Origin: Pseudolabrys sp035718275
GTDB taxonomy: Bacteria > Pseudomonadota > Alphaproteobacteria > Rhizobiales > Xanthobacteraceae
Direction: 5' to 3'
NCBI GenBank assembly: GCA_035718275.1
Contig: DASTHI010000048.1
Location: forward strand, 47,352-111,351
Length of the DNA stretch: 64,000 nt
Positions 1-11,036 of this stretch are shown here, in pieces. Position numbers and translations under genes: made by a program. Position 1 is the stretch's first letter. Each line of letters begins with the position of its first letter. Under the pieces are notes generated by a model. That model was not told the origin of the DNA. It did not search any database and was given only the letters and a program-made list of their open reading frames with translations.

Positions 1-263
1 AACGCAAGATCAATGCCGTCCTGCGGCGCAACAGAACGATGGAAACAGCCGAACTCGACCTGATTGATTTGTTTACCGGGGCCCAATTGGATTTGGCATT
101 AAGCCGCCCAAATGTGGTACATGCAGCCCTGCTCGCAGGTCCGGCAAGCGAAACCTTTCTGGCACGTGCAGCACGCCTGCAACGCTTTCGGACCGAATCG
201 TCGCCCGCGGCAGCCAGCGTGCATGCGCTCACGGACGGCGCACGAGGACATAGTACGGAATGA
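1..263 (+). CDS. ylxR: YlxR/DUF448 RNA-binding protein, C-terminal part
   Basis: Cut by the left edge of the window. The open frame runs in from base 3 without an upstream stop. The visible part carries residues such as DLFTGAQLDLALSR and NVVHAALLAG, which fit the C-terminal L7Ae-like half of alphaproteobacterial YlxR-type proteins; the N-terminal DUF448 half lies outside. The stop codon overlaps the infB start by 4 bases (ATGA), so the two are translationally coupled in a nusA-ylxR-infB type operon. An internal ATG at 39 is unlikely to be the true start, because the homologous frame continues upstream of it. Confidence 0.8.
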   Translation, partial: RKINAVLRRNRTMETAELDLIDLFTGAQLDLALSRPNVVHAALLAGPASETFLARAARLQRFRTESSPAAASVHALTDGARGHSTE

Positions 264-2824
264 GTGAAACGAAGAATCCCGGCGAGAAGAAACTCAGCGT
301 CTCCGGCAAGACATTGACGCTCAAGCCGCGGACTGAGACCGGCGTCGTGCGCCAGAGTTTCAGTCACGGCCGGAGCAAGCAGGTCGTGGTCGAAAAGGTT
401 AAACGTCGCGTCCTCGGAGGCCCTGCCGAAGCGAAGGCGGAGCCAGTGCCTGCGCCAGAATCCAAGAAGGCCGCCGCACAAAAGCCGGCTCCCACCGGTC
501 GCGGAGTACCGTCGCAGACAGCGGAAACCAAGCCGAAGGCTTCCGGCGTCGTTTTGCGGACTCTCACGGAAGAAGAGCGGACGGCCCGCGCCCACGCGCT
601 TGCCGATTCTCGCGTGCGTGAAGCGGAAGAGCGTCGCATCGCGGAAGAAGAAGCCCGAAGGCGTGCAAGCCGCGAGGCCGTGGATCGCACGGAGCGGGAA
701 GCTGCGGAAGCCCGCAAACGCGAAGAAGAAGAACGTCGCAAGCACGACGAGGAAACCAAGCGCCGGGCCGGCGAAGTGGCAAAGAAACGCTTCGGCGCGG
801 AAGAGGCTCCGCGGACAGGACCAGGTGCGCGACTCGCTCTCGAAGCTGATGAAGAGGAAGCTCCACGTACGCGCCGCGGCGCCGGCCGCCCGGCGGCATC
901 CCCCCGTCCCGCACCACGCGCCGGAGCCGAAAAACAGCGCGGCCGACTGACCGTCATTAACGCGCTGAGCGCCGATGAAGTCCGCGAACGTTCGGTCGCA
1001 TCGTTCCGCCGCCGCACGCAGCGACTCAAAGGCGCCGCCTCAACCGAGCCCAAGGAAAAACTGGCACGCGAGGTGACAATCCCTGAAGCCATCACAATTC
1101 AGGATCTTGCCAACCGTATGTCTGAGCGCGCGGTGGACGTCATCCGTCTGCTGATGAAGCAAGGTCAGATGGCAACGATCAATGACGTGATCGACGCCGA
1201 CACCGCCCAGCTCATAGCCGAAGAAATGGGACACACGGTTCGCCGCGTTGCCGAAGCGGATGTGGAGGAAGGTCTCTTCGATGTCGCGGACGATCCAGCG
1301 CAGCTCCAGCCGCGCCCGCCAGTGGTCACAGTCATGGGTCATGTCGATCACGGCAAGACCTCGCTCCTTGATGCGATCCGCTCCTCCGACGTGGCGGCTG
1401 GGGAAGCCGGAGGGATAACGCAGCACATCGGCGCGTATCAGGTCGCGTCTCCATCGGGCACGAAGATCACGTTTATCGATACGCCGGGCCATGCCGCATT
1501 CACCGCGATGCGTGCACGTGGAGCCAGGGTGACAGACATTGTCGTTCTGGTCGTCGCGGCCGATGACGGCGTGATGCCTCAGACCGTGGAAGCCATCAAC
1601 CACGCCAAAGCGGCAAAGGTGCCGATCATCGTAGCGATCAACAAGATCGACAAACCCGATGCCAAGCCCGAGCGCGTTCGTACCGAACTTCTGCAGCACG
1701 AAATCCAGGTTGAATCGCTCGGCGGCGAGGTGGTGGATGTCGAAGTCTCGGCTACCAAACGAATGAATATCGACAGGCTGCTGGAAATGATCGGTCTGCA
1801 GGCGGAAATTCTCGACCTCAAGGCCAATCCCAATCGTGCGGCCGAGGGCACCGTCATTGAAGCCAAGCTCGACCGTGGGCGCGGTCCGGTGGCCACGGTA
1901 CTGGTCCAGCGGGGTACGCTGCACGCGGGCGATATCGTCGTGGCCGGGGCCGAATGGGGCCGTGTACGGGCGCTCGTTTCGGATGCAGGCGAACCCGTCC
2001 AGAGCGCAACTCCATCGACTCCCGTCGAAGTTCTTGGCTTTTCCGGCACGCCGGACGCTGGAGACCGCCTGGCCGTCGTCGAGAACGAAGCACGTGCTCG
2101 CGAAGTCACCGAATACCGCGCGCGACAAAAGCGTGAAAAAATTGCGGCGCGGGCAACCGGCATGCGTGGGTCGCTCGAGCAAATGATGGCGCAGGCCAAA
2201 ACCTCTGGCCGCAAGGAATTCCCACTGGTGATCAAGGCTGATGTGCAGGGCTCGGTTGAAGCCATTATCGGGGCTCTCGAGAAGCTTGCGACTGACGAAG
2301 TTGCAGCACGGGTTCTGCATTCCGGTGTGGGCGGTATTTCGGAGTCAGACGTCACGCTGGCTGAAGCCTCCGGGGTCCCGATCATTGCCTTCAACGTGAG
2401 GGCGAACAAAGAGGCACGCGAGGCGGCGGAGCGTGCGGGAATCGAAATTCGCTATTACAACGTGATCTACGATCTCGTCGATGACGTGAAAAAGGCCATG
2501 TCGGGCCTGCTGGCGCCCACCCTGCGCGAGACGATGCTTGGCAATGCCCAGATATTGGAAATCTTCAATATCTCCAAGGTCGGCAAGATCGCCGGCTGCA
2601 AAGTCACCGACGGAACGGTCGAGCGCGGAGCGAATGTCCGGCTGATCCGTGACAACGTGGTCATCCACGAAGGCAAACTGTCGCAGCTCAAGCGGTTCAA
2701 GGATGACGTGCGTGAAGTCGGCGCCGGAATGGAATGCGGCATGGCTTTTGAGAATTATCAGGACATGCGGCAAGGCGACGTAATCGAGTGTTATCGGGTG
2801 GAGCAGATTCAACGCTCGCTCTGA
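260..2824 (+). CDS. infB: translation initiation factor IF-2
   Basis: GTPase that brings fMet-tRNA to the 30S subunit and promotes subunit joining. At 854 aa it has the long, charged, Arg/Glu/Ala-rich N-terminal region typical of the family (about residues 1-270), then an IF2_N segment, then the G domain: G1 GHVDHGKT near residue 360, G3 DTPGH near 406, G4 NKID near 460 and SATK further on. The C-terminal domains contain the conserved KADVQGSVEAI segment. It overlaps ylxR by 4 bases and is followed after 146 bp by rbfA. Nothing is missing. Confidence 0.98.
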   Translation: MSETKNPGEKKLSVSGKTLTLKPRTETGVVRQSFSHGRSKQVVVEKVKRRVLGGPAEAKAEPVPAPESKKAAAQKPAPTGRGVPSQTAETKPKASGVVLRTLTEEERTARAHALADSRVREAEERRIAEEEARRRASREAVDRTEREAAEARKREEEERRKHDEETKRRAGEVAKKRFGAEEAPRTGPGARLALEADEEEAPRTRRGAGRPAASPRPAPRAGAEKQRGRLTVINALSADEVRERSVASFRRRTQRLKGAASTEPKEKLAREVTIPEAITIQDLANRMSERAVDVIRLLMKQGQMATINDVIDADTAQLIAEEMGHTVRRVAEADVEEGLFDVADDPAQLQPRPPVVTVMGHVDHGKTSLLDAIRSSDVAAGEAGGITQHIGAYQVASPSGTKITFIDTPGHAAFTAMRARGARVTDIVVLVVAADDGVMPQTVEAINHAKAAKVPIIVAINKIDKPDAKPERVRTELLQHEIQVESLGGEVVDVEVSATKRMNIDRLLEMIGLQAEILDLKANPNRAAEGTVIEAKLDRGRGPVATVLVQRGTLHAGDIVVAGAEWGRVRALVSDAGEPVQSATPSTPVEVLGFSGTPDAGDRLAVVENEARAREVTEYRARQKREKIAARATGMRGSLEQMMAQAKTSGRKEFPLVIKADVQGSVEAIIGALEKLATDEVAARVLHSGVGGISESDVTLAEASGVPIIAFNVRANKEAREAAERAGIEIRYYNVIYDLVDDVKKAMSGLLAPTLRETMLGNAQILEIFNISKVGKIAGCKVTDGTVERGANVRLIRDNVVIHEGKLSQLKRFKDDVREVGAGMECGMAFENYQDMRQGDVIECYRVEQIQRSL

Positions 2825-2970
2825 GTTCAATTCTCAAGCACGCGTCGAAACTTCTTCGCCCTCTCCCCGCCAATCGGGATTGCACCGCACATCCACGACT
2901 GTCTTCGGATGAGTGGGCGATTGTAGCGACCTGAGCAACCCGGCGGCGATCAATTGAAAGTCTCAAGACA

Positions 2971-3387
2971 ATGGTGCGGCACAAACATCATCGGGAACAG
3001 ACGACGGGCGTTTCGCAGCGGCAGCTACGTGTCGGCGAGCTTGTGCGCCATGCGCTCGCCGAGCTGCTCGCACGCGGCGAGATCCATGACCCGGTCATCG
3101 AAAGACACATGATCACCATTCCGGAAGTGCGGCTGACTGCCGACCTGCGGCTCGCCACGATCTATGTCATGCCTCTTGGCGGACGCGACGCCGATGACGT
3201 TCTCGCTGCTTTCGAGCGACAGAAGAAATTTCTTCGTGCCGAAATTGCCCACCGCATCAACCTCAAATTCGCGCCTGAGATTCGCTTCCGGATCGATGAC
3301 CGCTTCGCCGAAGCCGAGCGCATCGACAAATTGCTGCGCTCGCCGGAGGTACAGCGTGATCTGAAACAGGACGAGGAAAACGAGTGA
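2971..3387 (+). CDS. rbfA: 30S ribosome-binding factor A
   Basis: Small KH-like protein needed for late 30S maturation at the 5' end of 16S rRNA. It is 138 aa and carries family features: RVGELVRHALAELL near the N terminus, VRLTADLRLATIYVMPLGG in the centre, and LKFAPEIRFRIDDRFAEA towards the end. The charged tail ends in KQDEENE. It lies between infB and truB as in most bacteria, and its stop overlaps the truB GTG start (GTGA). No strong Shine-Dalgarno (SD) sequence precedes the ATG, so the start is chosen from family length. Confidence 0.96.
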   Translation: MVRHKHHREQTTGVSQRQLRVGELVRHALAELLARGEIHDPVIERHMITIPEVRLTADLRLATIYVMPLGGRDADDVLAAFERQKKFLRAEIAHRINLKFAPEIRFRIDDRFAEAERIDKLLRSPEVQRDLKQDEENE

Positions 3388-4433
3388 GTGACGATCTGCA
3401 AAAGCTCGAGGCCTCTCCGTTCATCGACCTGCCGGCGGGCGGCGATATGGAGAAGTCGCGCGGTAAAGAGCTCCGACAGGGCAGACGTGACAAACGTGAC
3501 GTGCATGGCTGGCTTGTCCTCGACAAGCCAGTCGGGATGACGTCGACCCAAGCGGTCAACACCGTGAAAAGGCTGTTCTCGGCCAAACGCGCGGGCCATG
3601 CAGGGACGCTTGATCCGTTGGCCTCCGGCGCCCTGCCGATCGCACTTGGCGAGGCGACCAAAACGGTGCCCTTCGTGATGGACGGCCGTAAATTGTATCG
3701 GTTCACCATCCGCTGGGGCGAGGAGCGCGACACAGATGATGCCGAAGGGCGCGTCGTCGCAAATAGCGACCGGCGGCCGTCAGCAGCGTCGATTGGCGAG
3801 CTGCTGCCCTCCTTTACGGGACTGGTTCAACAGGTGCCACCCCGCTACTCGGCCATCAAGGTGGACGGGGAGCGCGCCTATGATCTTGCGCGTGACGGCG
3901 AGCAGGTCGAGCTTGCTGCACGCCCGGTCGAAATTGCCAGCCTGCACCTAGTTAATCTTCCCGATCGGGATCATGGCGAGTTCGAGGCTGAATGCGGAAA
4001 AGGCACCTATGTGCGCGCACTGGCGCGCGATCTTGGCCGGGTTCTGGGCTGTTTTGGTCACGTCTGCGCACTCCGCCGGGTGGCTGTCGGGCCGTTCGGG
4101 GAAGACAGCATGATTTCGCTGGAACAGCTGCAGTCTGTATGCCATAGAGCCGCGGCCGGCGCGGCAAGCCTCGCCGACGCCATACTGCCCGTCGAGACCG
4201 CGCTGGACGACATCCCGGCGGTGGCCGTCAGCCGGGCAGACGCGGCAAGGCTACAACATGGCCAAGCCGTGCTGTTGCGCGGACGGGACGCACCCAATCT
4301 TCGCGGAACTGTCCATGTCACGGTATCGGGTCAGCTGCTGGCCCTTGCCGATATGGACCGCGGTGAAATCGTCCCTAAGCGCGTGTTCAACCTGAACGGC
4401 CTGGTTGGCAGAGCCGTGCGAAAGAAAGGATGA
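3384..4433 (+). CDS. truB: tRNA pseudouridine(55) synthase
   Basis: Converts U55 of the tRNA T-loop to pseudouridine. It starts at GTG 3384, overlapping the rbfA stop by 4 bases. About 40 residues of charged N-terminal extension precede the family start HGWLVLDKPVGMTS. The catalytic aspartate sits in HAGTLDPLASGALPIALGEA near residue 76, and RYSAIKVDGERAY and GTYVRALARDLG follow. At 349 aa it is a little longer than E. coli TruB because of this extension. It is the fourth gene of the ylxR-pnp cluster, with rpsO starting 3 bases later. Confidence 0.97.
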   Translation: MSDDLQKLEASPFIDLPAGGDMEKSRGKELRQGRRDKRDVHGWLVLDKPVGMTSTQAVNTVKRLFSAKRAGHAGTLDPLASGALPIALGEATKTVPFVMDGRKLYRFTIRWGEERDTDDAEGRVVANSDRRPSAASIGELLPSFTGLVQQVPPRYSAIKVDGERAYDLARDGEQVELAARPVEIASLHLVNLPDRDHGEFEAECGKGTYVRALARDLGRVLGCFGHVCALRRVAVGPFGEDSMISLEQLQSVCHRAAAGAASLADAILPVETALDDIPAVAVSRADAARLQHGQAVLLRGRDAPNLRGTVHVTVSGQLLALADMDRGEIVPKRVFNLNGLVGRAVRKKG

Positions 4434-4436
4434 CCG

Positions 4437-4706
4437 ATGTCGGTGACACCCGGCCGCAAGGCCGAAGTAATCAAGGCGTATGCGAAAAAGCCCGGAGATA
4501 CCGGATCGCCGGAAGTCCAAGTGGCGATCCTTTCCGAGCGCATCAGCAATCTCACCGAACACTTCAAGACTCACGTCAAGGACAATCACTCGCGCCGTGG
4601 ACTGCTCAAGCTCGTCGGTCAGCGCCGTCAACTACTAGATTATCTGCGGCGGACCAATGAGGCGAGCTACAAGAACTTAATCGAGAAGCTCGGCATTCGC
4701 CGATGA
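4437..4706 (+). CDS. rpsO: 30S ribosomal protein S15
   Basis: Primary 16S rRNA-binding protein of the small-subunit platform. At 89 aa it has the standard length and ends in LIEKLGIRR. Family signatures are GDTGSPEVQVAILSERI, NLTEHFKTHVKDNHSRRGL and VGQRRQLLDYLRR. The gene begins 3 bases after the truB stop, so it is read in the same operon. The rpsO-pnp order is widely conserved. The 266 bp spacer to pnp carries inverted repeats that may form processing or attenuation hairpins (separate entry). Confidence 0.98.
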   Translation: MSVTPGRKAEVIKAYAKKPGDTGSPEVQVAILSERISNLTEHFKTHVKDNHSRRGLLKLVGQRRQLLDYLRRTNEASYKNLIEKLGIRR

Positions 4707-4718
4707 CCTCGATCGCGC

Positions 4719-4772
4719 GGGCGCCAGGTGCGCCCAGCGCATTCCGTGTGGCGAATGCAATAGCGCATTCGC
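4719..4772 (+). promoter_or_regulatory. rpsO-pnp spacer with alternative hairpins
   Basis: Three stem possibilities lie in 54 bases. GGGCGC (4719-4724) pairs with GCGCCC (4730-4735). GCGAATGC (4751-4758) pairs perfectly with GCATTCGC (4765-4772). The same GAATGC can instead pair with GCATTC (4739-4744), because AGCGCATTC occurs twice (4736-4744 and 4762-4770). The second and third options exclude each other. No T-tract follows, so this is not a plain terminator. In E. coli the rpsO-pnp spacer is where RNase III and PNPase act on pnp mRNA; a similar role here is inference. Confidence 0.5.
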
Positions 4773-4972
4773 TCGTTTGAGCCGGCAGCTAAGGTGCAGC
4801 CGGCGATTGGCAGGAGCCGATATGGATCGCTCCTGTAACAAGGCTAGGTTCGAAATGCCATGGCAGGATCGCCAGACGCTGTCGCTTCTCGTGTCGGCAT
4901 GATGCGCGACAGCTTCTCGCCGTCTTGCTCATGGCTTTCGGGACTCGCTGAAAACCATGAAAGAAAGACAGG

Positions 4973-7141
<2,169 letters not shown>

Positions 7142-7779
7142 TCCGTTAGCAACAAAGGCAGCGGCACGATGGGTTGGGCGGAGCGGCCATTCGTCGGGCC
7201 GGCGGCATCGGCAGAAAAGGATGGTCGAGTGACGCCCAAACATCTCGATACGGGCCTCTTGAGACACGCCAGTGTCACGCGATCGCCTTTGCTGCGCATG
7301 GAAAGATCTTTGGTCTGCATCTTGCGCACTTTCTGTCCCACGGTGGATATTTGGAGCGCAACAGCGAGAACGCGCGCCGGGTGATCGCTGAGCAAATACC
7401 GCTCAGCACGTCTAACTGCCGAGCGGTATCCGCCAACTCGTACATTCGGGCAATGATGCGGCCGACCGTCTGCACACGCAGCGCGACAGGGATTTCCGCC
7501 TCCGCACCGCTTGGGCGGCGATTTGCCCCTCTTCTCCGCAGCCTGCATGAAGTATTCGCGGACCGGTAGGTGCGGCGGGCGAGCGCGGCGAAATAGCTGA
7601 TCGGGTAGGAATCATACGATCAGATATGCTGATCGCGGTGCGGACGGTACGATCGGGGCTTGATATCGATTTCCAGGAATTCTAGTTGCACGGTAACTGA
7701 TGCGAGGCCGGGAAGACCCTGCGCAGAGGATTGCGTTCCACCGGAAGAAGGATGAGCGCCAGAGTGAGGAGTGTTGAAC
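7142..7779. other. pnp-katG intergenic region, no convincing gene
   Basis: About 640 bases. Short open frames on both strands have no recognisable domain and no good ribosome-binding site, so I call no gene. It holds two overlapping inverted repeats: GCTGAGC (7387-7393) with GCTCAGC (7401-7407), and ATACCGCTC (7396-7404) with GAGCGGTAT (7421-7429). They share the GCTC segment at 7401-7404 and cannot form together. A cluster of CTGATCG/CGATCAG motifs lies nearer katG (separate entry). The segment could hold a long katG leader, a small RNA, or gene remnants. Confidence 0.55.
7597..7635 (+). promoter_or_regulatory. CTGATCG repeat cluster upstream of katG
   Basis: Three copies of a 7-base motif lie in 39 bases: CTGATCG at 7597-7603, its inverse CGATCAG at 7617-7623, and CTGATCG again at 7629-7635. 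The outer pair are direct repeats 32 bases apart and the middle copy is inverted. The cluster is about 145 bases before the katG start, a plausible place for an activator or repressor. A weak candidate promoter follows (TTGATA at 7660-7665, TAGTTG at 7683-7688). No OxyR gene is adjacent. The binding protein is unknown. Confidence 0.4.
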
Positions 7780-9984
7780 ATGGATGACAAAACAAAAACC
7801 GCGCCTGCCGCCGGATGTCCGGTCGCGCGTACCGCGGCCCGGACCAACCGCGACTGGTGGCCGGACGGGCTGGATATCCAGATGCTGCATCGGAATTCGG
7901 ACTTGTCCGATCCCATGGACAAGGATTTCGACTATGCCAAGGAGTTCAACAGCCTCGACCTGAGCGCCGTGATCAAGGACCTGAATGCCTTGATGACCGA
8001 GTCGCAGGAGTGGTGGCCCGCCGACTTCGGTCATTACGGCGGCTTGATGATCCGAATGGCATGGCACAGTGCGGGCACATACAGAATCACGGACGGCCGT
8101 GGCGGCGCCGGTGCCGGTCAGCAGCGTTTCGCACCGCTCAACTCATGGCCTGACAACGCCAATCTCGACAAGGCTCGCCGGCTGTTGTGGCCGATCAAGC
8201 AGAAATATGGTCGGAAGATCTCATGGGCCGACCTGATGATTCTGGCCGGCAACGTTGCCCTCGAATCCATGGGCTTCAAGACTTTCGGTTTTGCCGGCGG
8301 CCGCAAGGACGTATGGGAGCCTGAAGAACTGTTTTGGGGCCCGGAAGGAAGCTGGCTCGGCGACGAACGCTACAGCGGCGAACGGCAGCTCGCGGAACCG
8401 CTCGGCGCAGTGCAGATGGGCCTCATCTATGTCAATCCAGAAGGGCCGAACGGCAACCCGGACCCGATCGCAGCGGCCAAGGACATCCGCGAAACGTTCT
8501 ACCGTATGGCCATGAACGACGAAGAAACCGTTGCGCTGATCGCCGGTGGCCATACTTTCGGCAAGACCCACGGCGCCGGCGATCCCTCGCTGGTCGGACC
8601 AGAGCCGGAAGCTGGCGCACTCGAAGACCAGGGACTCGGCTGGAAGAGCAAATTCAGAACCGGCGTCGGCTGCGACGCAATTACCGGTGGCCCGGAGGTG
8701 ACCTGGTCCCAGACTCCCACCAAATGGAGCAACAATTTTTTCAAGAACCTCTTCGAAAACGAATGGGAGCTCACAAAGAGCCCAGCCGGCGCGCAACAAT
8801 GGCAAGCCAAGAATGCGGAACCGACGATTCCGGACGCGTTCGACAAGTCGAAGAAGCATGTGCCAACTATGCTGACCACCGACTTGTCGCTGCGCTTCGA
8901 TCCCGCCTACGAGAAAATTTCGCGGCGCTTTTACGAAAACCCGGATCAGTTCGCTGATGCGTTCGCCCGCGCCTGGTTCAAGCTCACGCACCGCGACATG
9001 GGCCCGCGTGCACGCTATTTGGGCCCACTAGTGCCGAAGGAAGTGCTGATCTGGCAAGATCCGATCCCCGAAATTGATCACCCGCTTATCGATGATAGGG
9101 ACATCGCCGCTCTCAAGGCGAAGATCCTGGCCTCGGGTCTCACGGTGCCGCAGCTCGTCTCGACAGCGTGGGCGTCGGCATCGAGTTTCCGCGGCTCCGA
9201 CAAACGCGGCGGTGCGAACGGGGCACGGATTCGGCTGGCACCGCAGAAAGACTGGGAGGTCAATCAACCGACTCAGCTCGCGGCCGTCCTCCGCAAACTC
9301 GAAGCGATCCAGAACGACTTCAACACCTCGGCCTCGGGGGGCAAGAAAGTCTCGCTTGCCGATCTGATCGTACTTGGCGGCTGCGCGGCGGTGGAAAAAG
9401 CCGCGAAGGATGCCGGCCTCGATGTGAAGGTTCCCTTTGATCCGGGGCGCATGGACGCGTCGCAGGAGCAAACAGATGTTGAATCGTTCGCGCCTCTCGA
9501 GCCGCGAGCCGACGGCTTCCGCAACTACGTCAACAGCAAGAGGCATCAATTCATGAGTCCTGAGGAGGCGCTGGTAGACCGGGCACAACTGCTGCGGTTG
9601 ACGGGACCAGAGATGACGGTTCTCGTCGGCGGGCTGCGCGTCCTCGGTGCGAATGCCGGAGCCTCCAAGCACGGTGTCTTCACGGACCGGCCGGAGAGGC
9701 TCACGAACGATTTCTTCGTCAACCTGCTCGATATGCGCACGCAATGGTCGCCAGCTGGCGAGAACCTCTACGAAGGGCGCGACCGCAAGACAAACAAACT
9801 CAGGTGGACGGGCACGCGTGTCGACCTGATCTTCGGTTCGCATGCGCAGCTCCGCGCGATCGCGGAAGTCTACGGTTGCGCCGATTCGCTGCAAAAATTC
9901 GTGAAGGACTTCGTCGCGGCCTGGACCAAGGTGATGAATGCTGACCGCTTCGATCTTGGCGCGGTGCAGAAAAAGGCAGCATAA
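7780..9984 (+). CDS. katG: bifunctional catalase-peroxidase
   Basis: Heme enzyme that destroys hydrogen peroxide by catalase and peroxidase cycles. I start it at ATG 7780 (734 aa) because TGAGGAG lies 8 bases upstream; an in-frame GTG at 7771 would sit inside that ribosome-binding site. The distal pocket RMAWHSAGTYR is near residue 92, and the proximal histidine is in GGHTFGKTHGAGD near 255. All three members of the Met-Tyr-Trp cofactor needed for catalase activity are present: Trp in MAWHS, Tyr in YVNPEGP (about 217), Met in MAMND (about 243). The second, heme-free domain is complete. A strong terminator follows. Confidence 0.97.
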   Translation: MDDKTKTAPAAGCPVARTAARTNRDWWPDGLDIQMLHRNSDLSDPMDKDFDYAKEFNSLDLSAVIKDLNALMTESQEWWPADFGHYGGLMIRMAWHSAGTYRITDGRGGAGAGQQRFAPLNSWPDNANLDKARRLLWPIKQKYGRKISWADLMILAGNVALESMGFKTFGFAGGRKDVWEPEELFWGPEGSWLGDERYSGERQLAEPLGAVQMGLIYVNPEGPNGNPDPIAAAKDIRETFYRMAMNDEETVALIAGGHTFGKTHGAGDPSLVGPEPEAGALEDQGLGWKSKFRTGVGCDAITGGPEVTWSQTPTKWSNNFFKNLFENEWELTKSPAGAQQWQAKNAEPTIPDAFDKSKKHVPTMLTTDLSLRFDPAYEKISRRFYENPDQFADAFARAWFKLTHRDMGPRARYLGPLVPKEVLIWQDPIPEIDHPLIDDRDIAALKAKILASGLTVPQLVSTAWASASSFRGSDKRGGANGARIRLAPQKDWEVNQPTQLAAVLRKLEAIQNDFNTSASGGKKVSLADLIVLGGCAAVEKAAKDAGLDVKVPFDPGRMDASQEQTDVESFAPLEPRADGFRNYVNSKRHQFMSPEEALVDRAQLLRLTGPEMTVLVGGLRVLGANAGASKHGVFTDRPERLTNDFFVNLLDMRTQWSPAGENLYEGRDRKTNKLRWTGTRVDLIFGSHAQLRAIAEVYGCADSLQKFVKDFVAAWTKVMNADRFDLGAVQKKAA

Positions 9985-10006
9985 GCACGCAACCGATAAG
10001 AAACGA

Positions 10007-10033
10007 AACGGCCGGGGAACCCGGCCGTTTTTT
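10007..10033 (+). terminator. Rho-independent terminator after katG
   Basis: AACGGCCGGG (10007-10016) and CCCGGCCGTT (10020-10029) form a perfect 10 bp stem with a GAA loop, followed by a run of six T (10028-10033). It begins 23 bases after the katG stop. fabI ends from the other side at 10074, and the hairpin may also stop that transcript, though the T-run favours the plus strand. Confidence 0.9.
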
Positions 10034-10073
10034 GATCGCGTTGGCGTTCCCGCGAAACATCACAGCAGAACGT

Positions 10074-10898
10074 TTATTGCCCCCCGTTCTCCACCTTGCC
10101 TTGGGCAGCCTTGAGTGCTTCCGGCTGCGGCATGGCAATGATGTTGTACCCCGAATCGACGAAATGAATATCACCGGTCACCCCGGTCGACAGGTCGGAG
10201 AGGAGATAGAGTCCAGCCCCGCCCAATTCCTCGAGGGTCACACCACGCCCAAGAGGTGCATATTTCTGCTGAAAGGCAAACATGTAGCGTGCATCCGTAA
10301 TCCCCGCGCCGGCGAGCGTGCGAATGGGTCCGGCCGAGATAGCGTTCACACGTATTTTCTGCGGCCCGAAATCGACCGCAAGGTAGCGGACAGACGCTTC
10401 CAGTGCCGCTTTAGCTACGCCCATGACGTTGTAATTGGGCATCGCGCGAAGGCCGCCGTTATACGTCAATGTCACCATGGCACCGCCGTTCGGCATAAGC
10501 GCTGCGGCGCGCTTTGCTGCCTCTGTGAAGGCGTAACACGAGATCACCATCGTGCGGATGAAGTTCTCGCGCGTAGAATCCGCGTAGCGGCCTTTGAGTT
10601 CGTTCTTGTCGGAGAAAGCGATAGCGTGCACGAGAAAATCCATCGTTCCCCATTGATCTCTGATTTCGTCAAAGACGGCATCGACGGATGCGATGTCCTC
10701 GACGTCGCATGGCATCACGAACGATGACCCGACCTCTTGAGCCAACGGACGTACCCGCTTGGAGAGCGCATCACCTTGATATGTGAAGGCGAGCTCCGCG
10801 CCGTGTTGCGCAAGCGTCTTGGCAATACCCCACGCGATAGAGTGATCGTTGGCCACCCCCATGATCAATCCGCGTTTTCCTTGCATCAGCCCCGGCAT
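10074..10898 (-). CDS. fabI: enoyl-[acyl-carrier-protein] reductase (NADH)
   Basis: Last reductive step of the fatty acid elongation cycle. The 274 aa protein is a short-chain dehydrogenase of the FabI type. The N-terminal nucleotide site reads GVANDHSIAWGIAKTLAQHG (residues about 14-33). The catalytic pair Tyr156 and Lys163 is in PNYNVMGVAKAALE. The substrate loop has ISAGPIRTLAGAGI, and NIIAMP lies near the C terminus. It is 138 bp downstream of fabB and leftward with it, so a fabA-fabB-fabI transcript is likely. FabI is the target of triclosan-type inhibitors. Confidence 0.96.
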   Translation of the reverse strand: MPGLMQGKRGLIMGVANDHSIAWGIAKTLAQHGAELAFTYQGDALSKRVRPLAQEVGSSFVMPCDVEDIASVDAVFDEIRDQWGTMDFLVHAIAFSDKNELKGRYADSTRENFIRTMVISCYAFTEAAKRAAALMPNGGAMVTLTYNGGLRAMPNYNVMGVAKAALEASVRYLAVDFGPQKIRVNAISAGPIRTLAGAGITDARYMFAFQQKYAPLGRGVTLEELGGAGLYLLSDLSTGVTGDIHFVDSGYNIIAMPQPEALKAAQGKVENGGQ

Positions 10899-11036
10899 CT
10901 GGATTCCTGCATCGTCCTGGTCAAATCCTCTCGAAACTAGCCTCGATGCGTTAAAACTGGACCGGGAAACCCGACAGCTTCGCCGCGTCGCCCTGAAGGT
11001 GGCGAATCCAGCCCATCCTTGTCTGCTTTTCGTGGG

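Noticed and set aside
1040..2409. Long minus-strand frames opposite infB
   Set aside because: They mirror the codon pattern of infB, which is certain, and have no recognisable protein.
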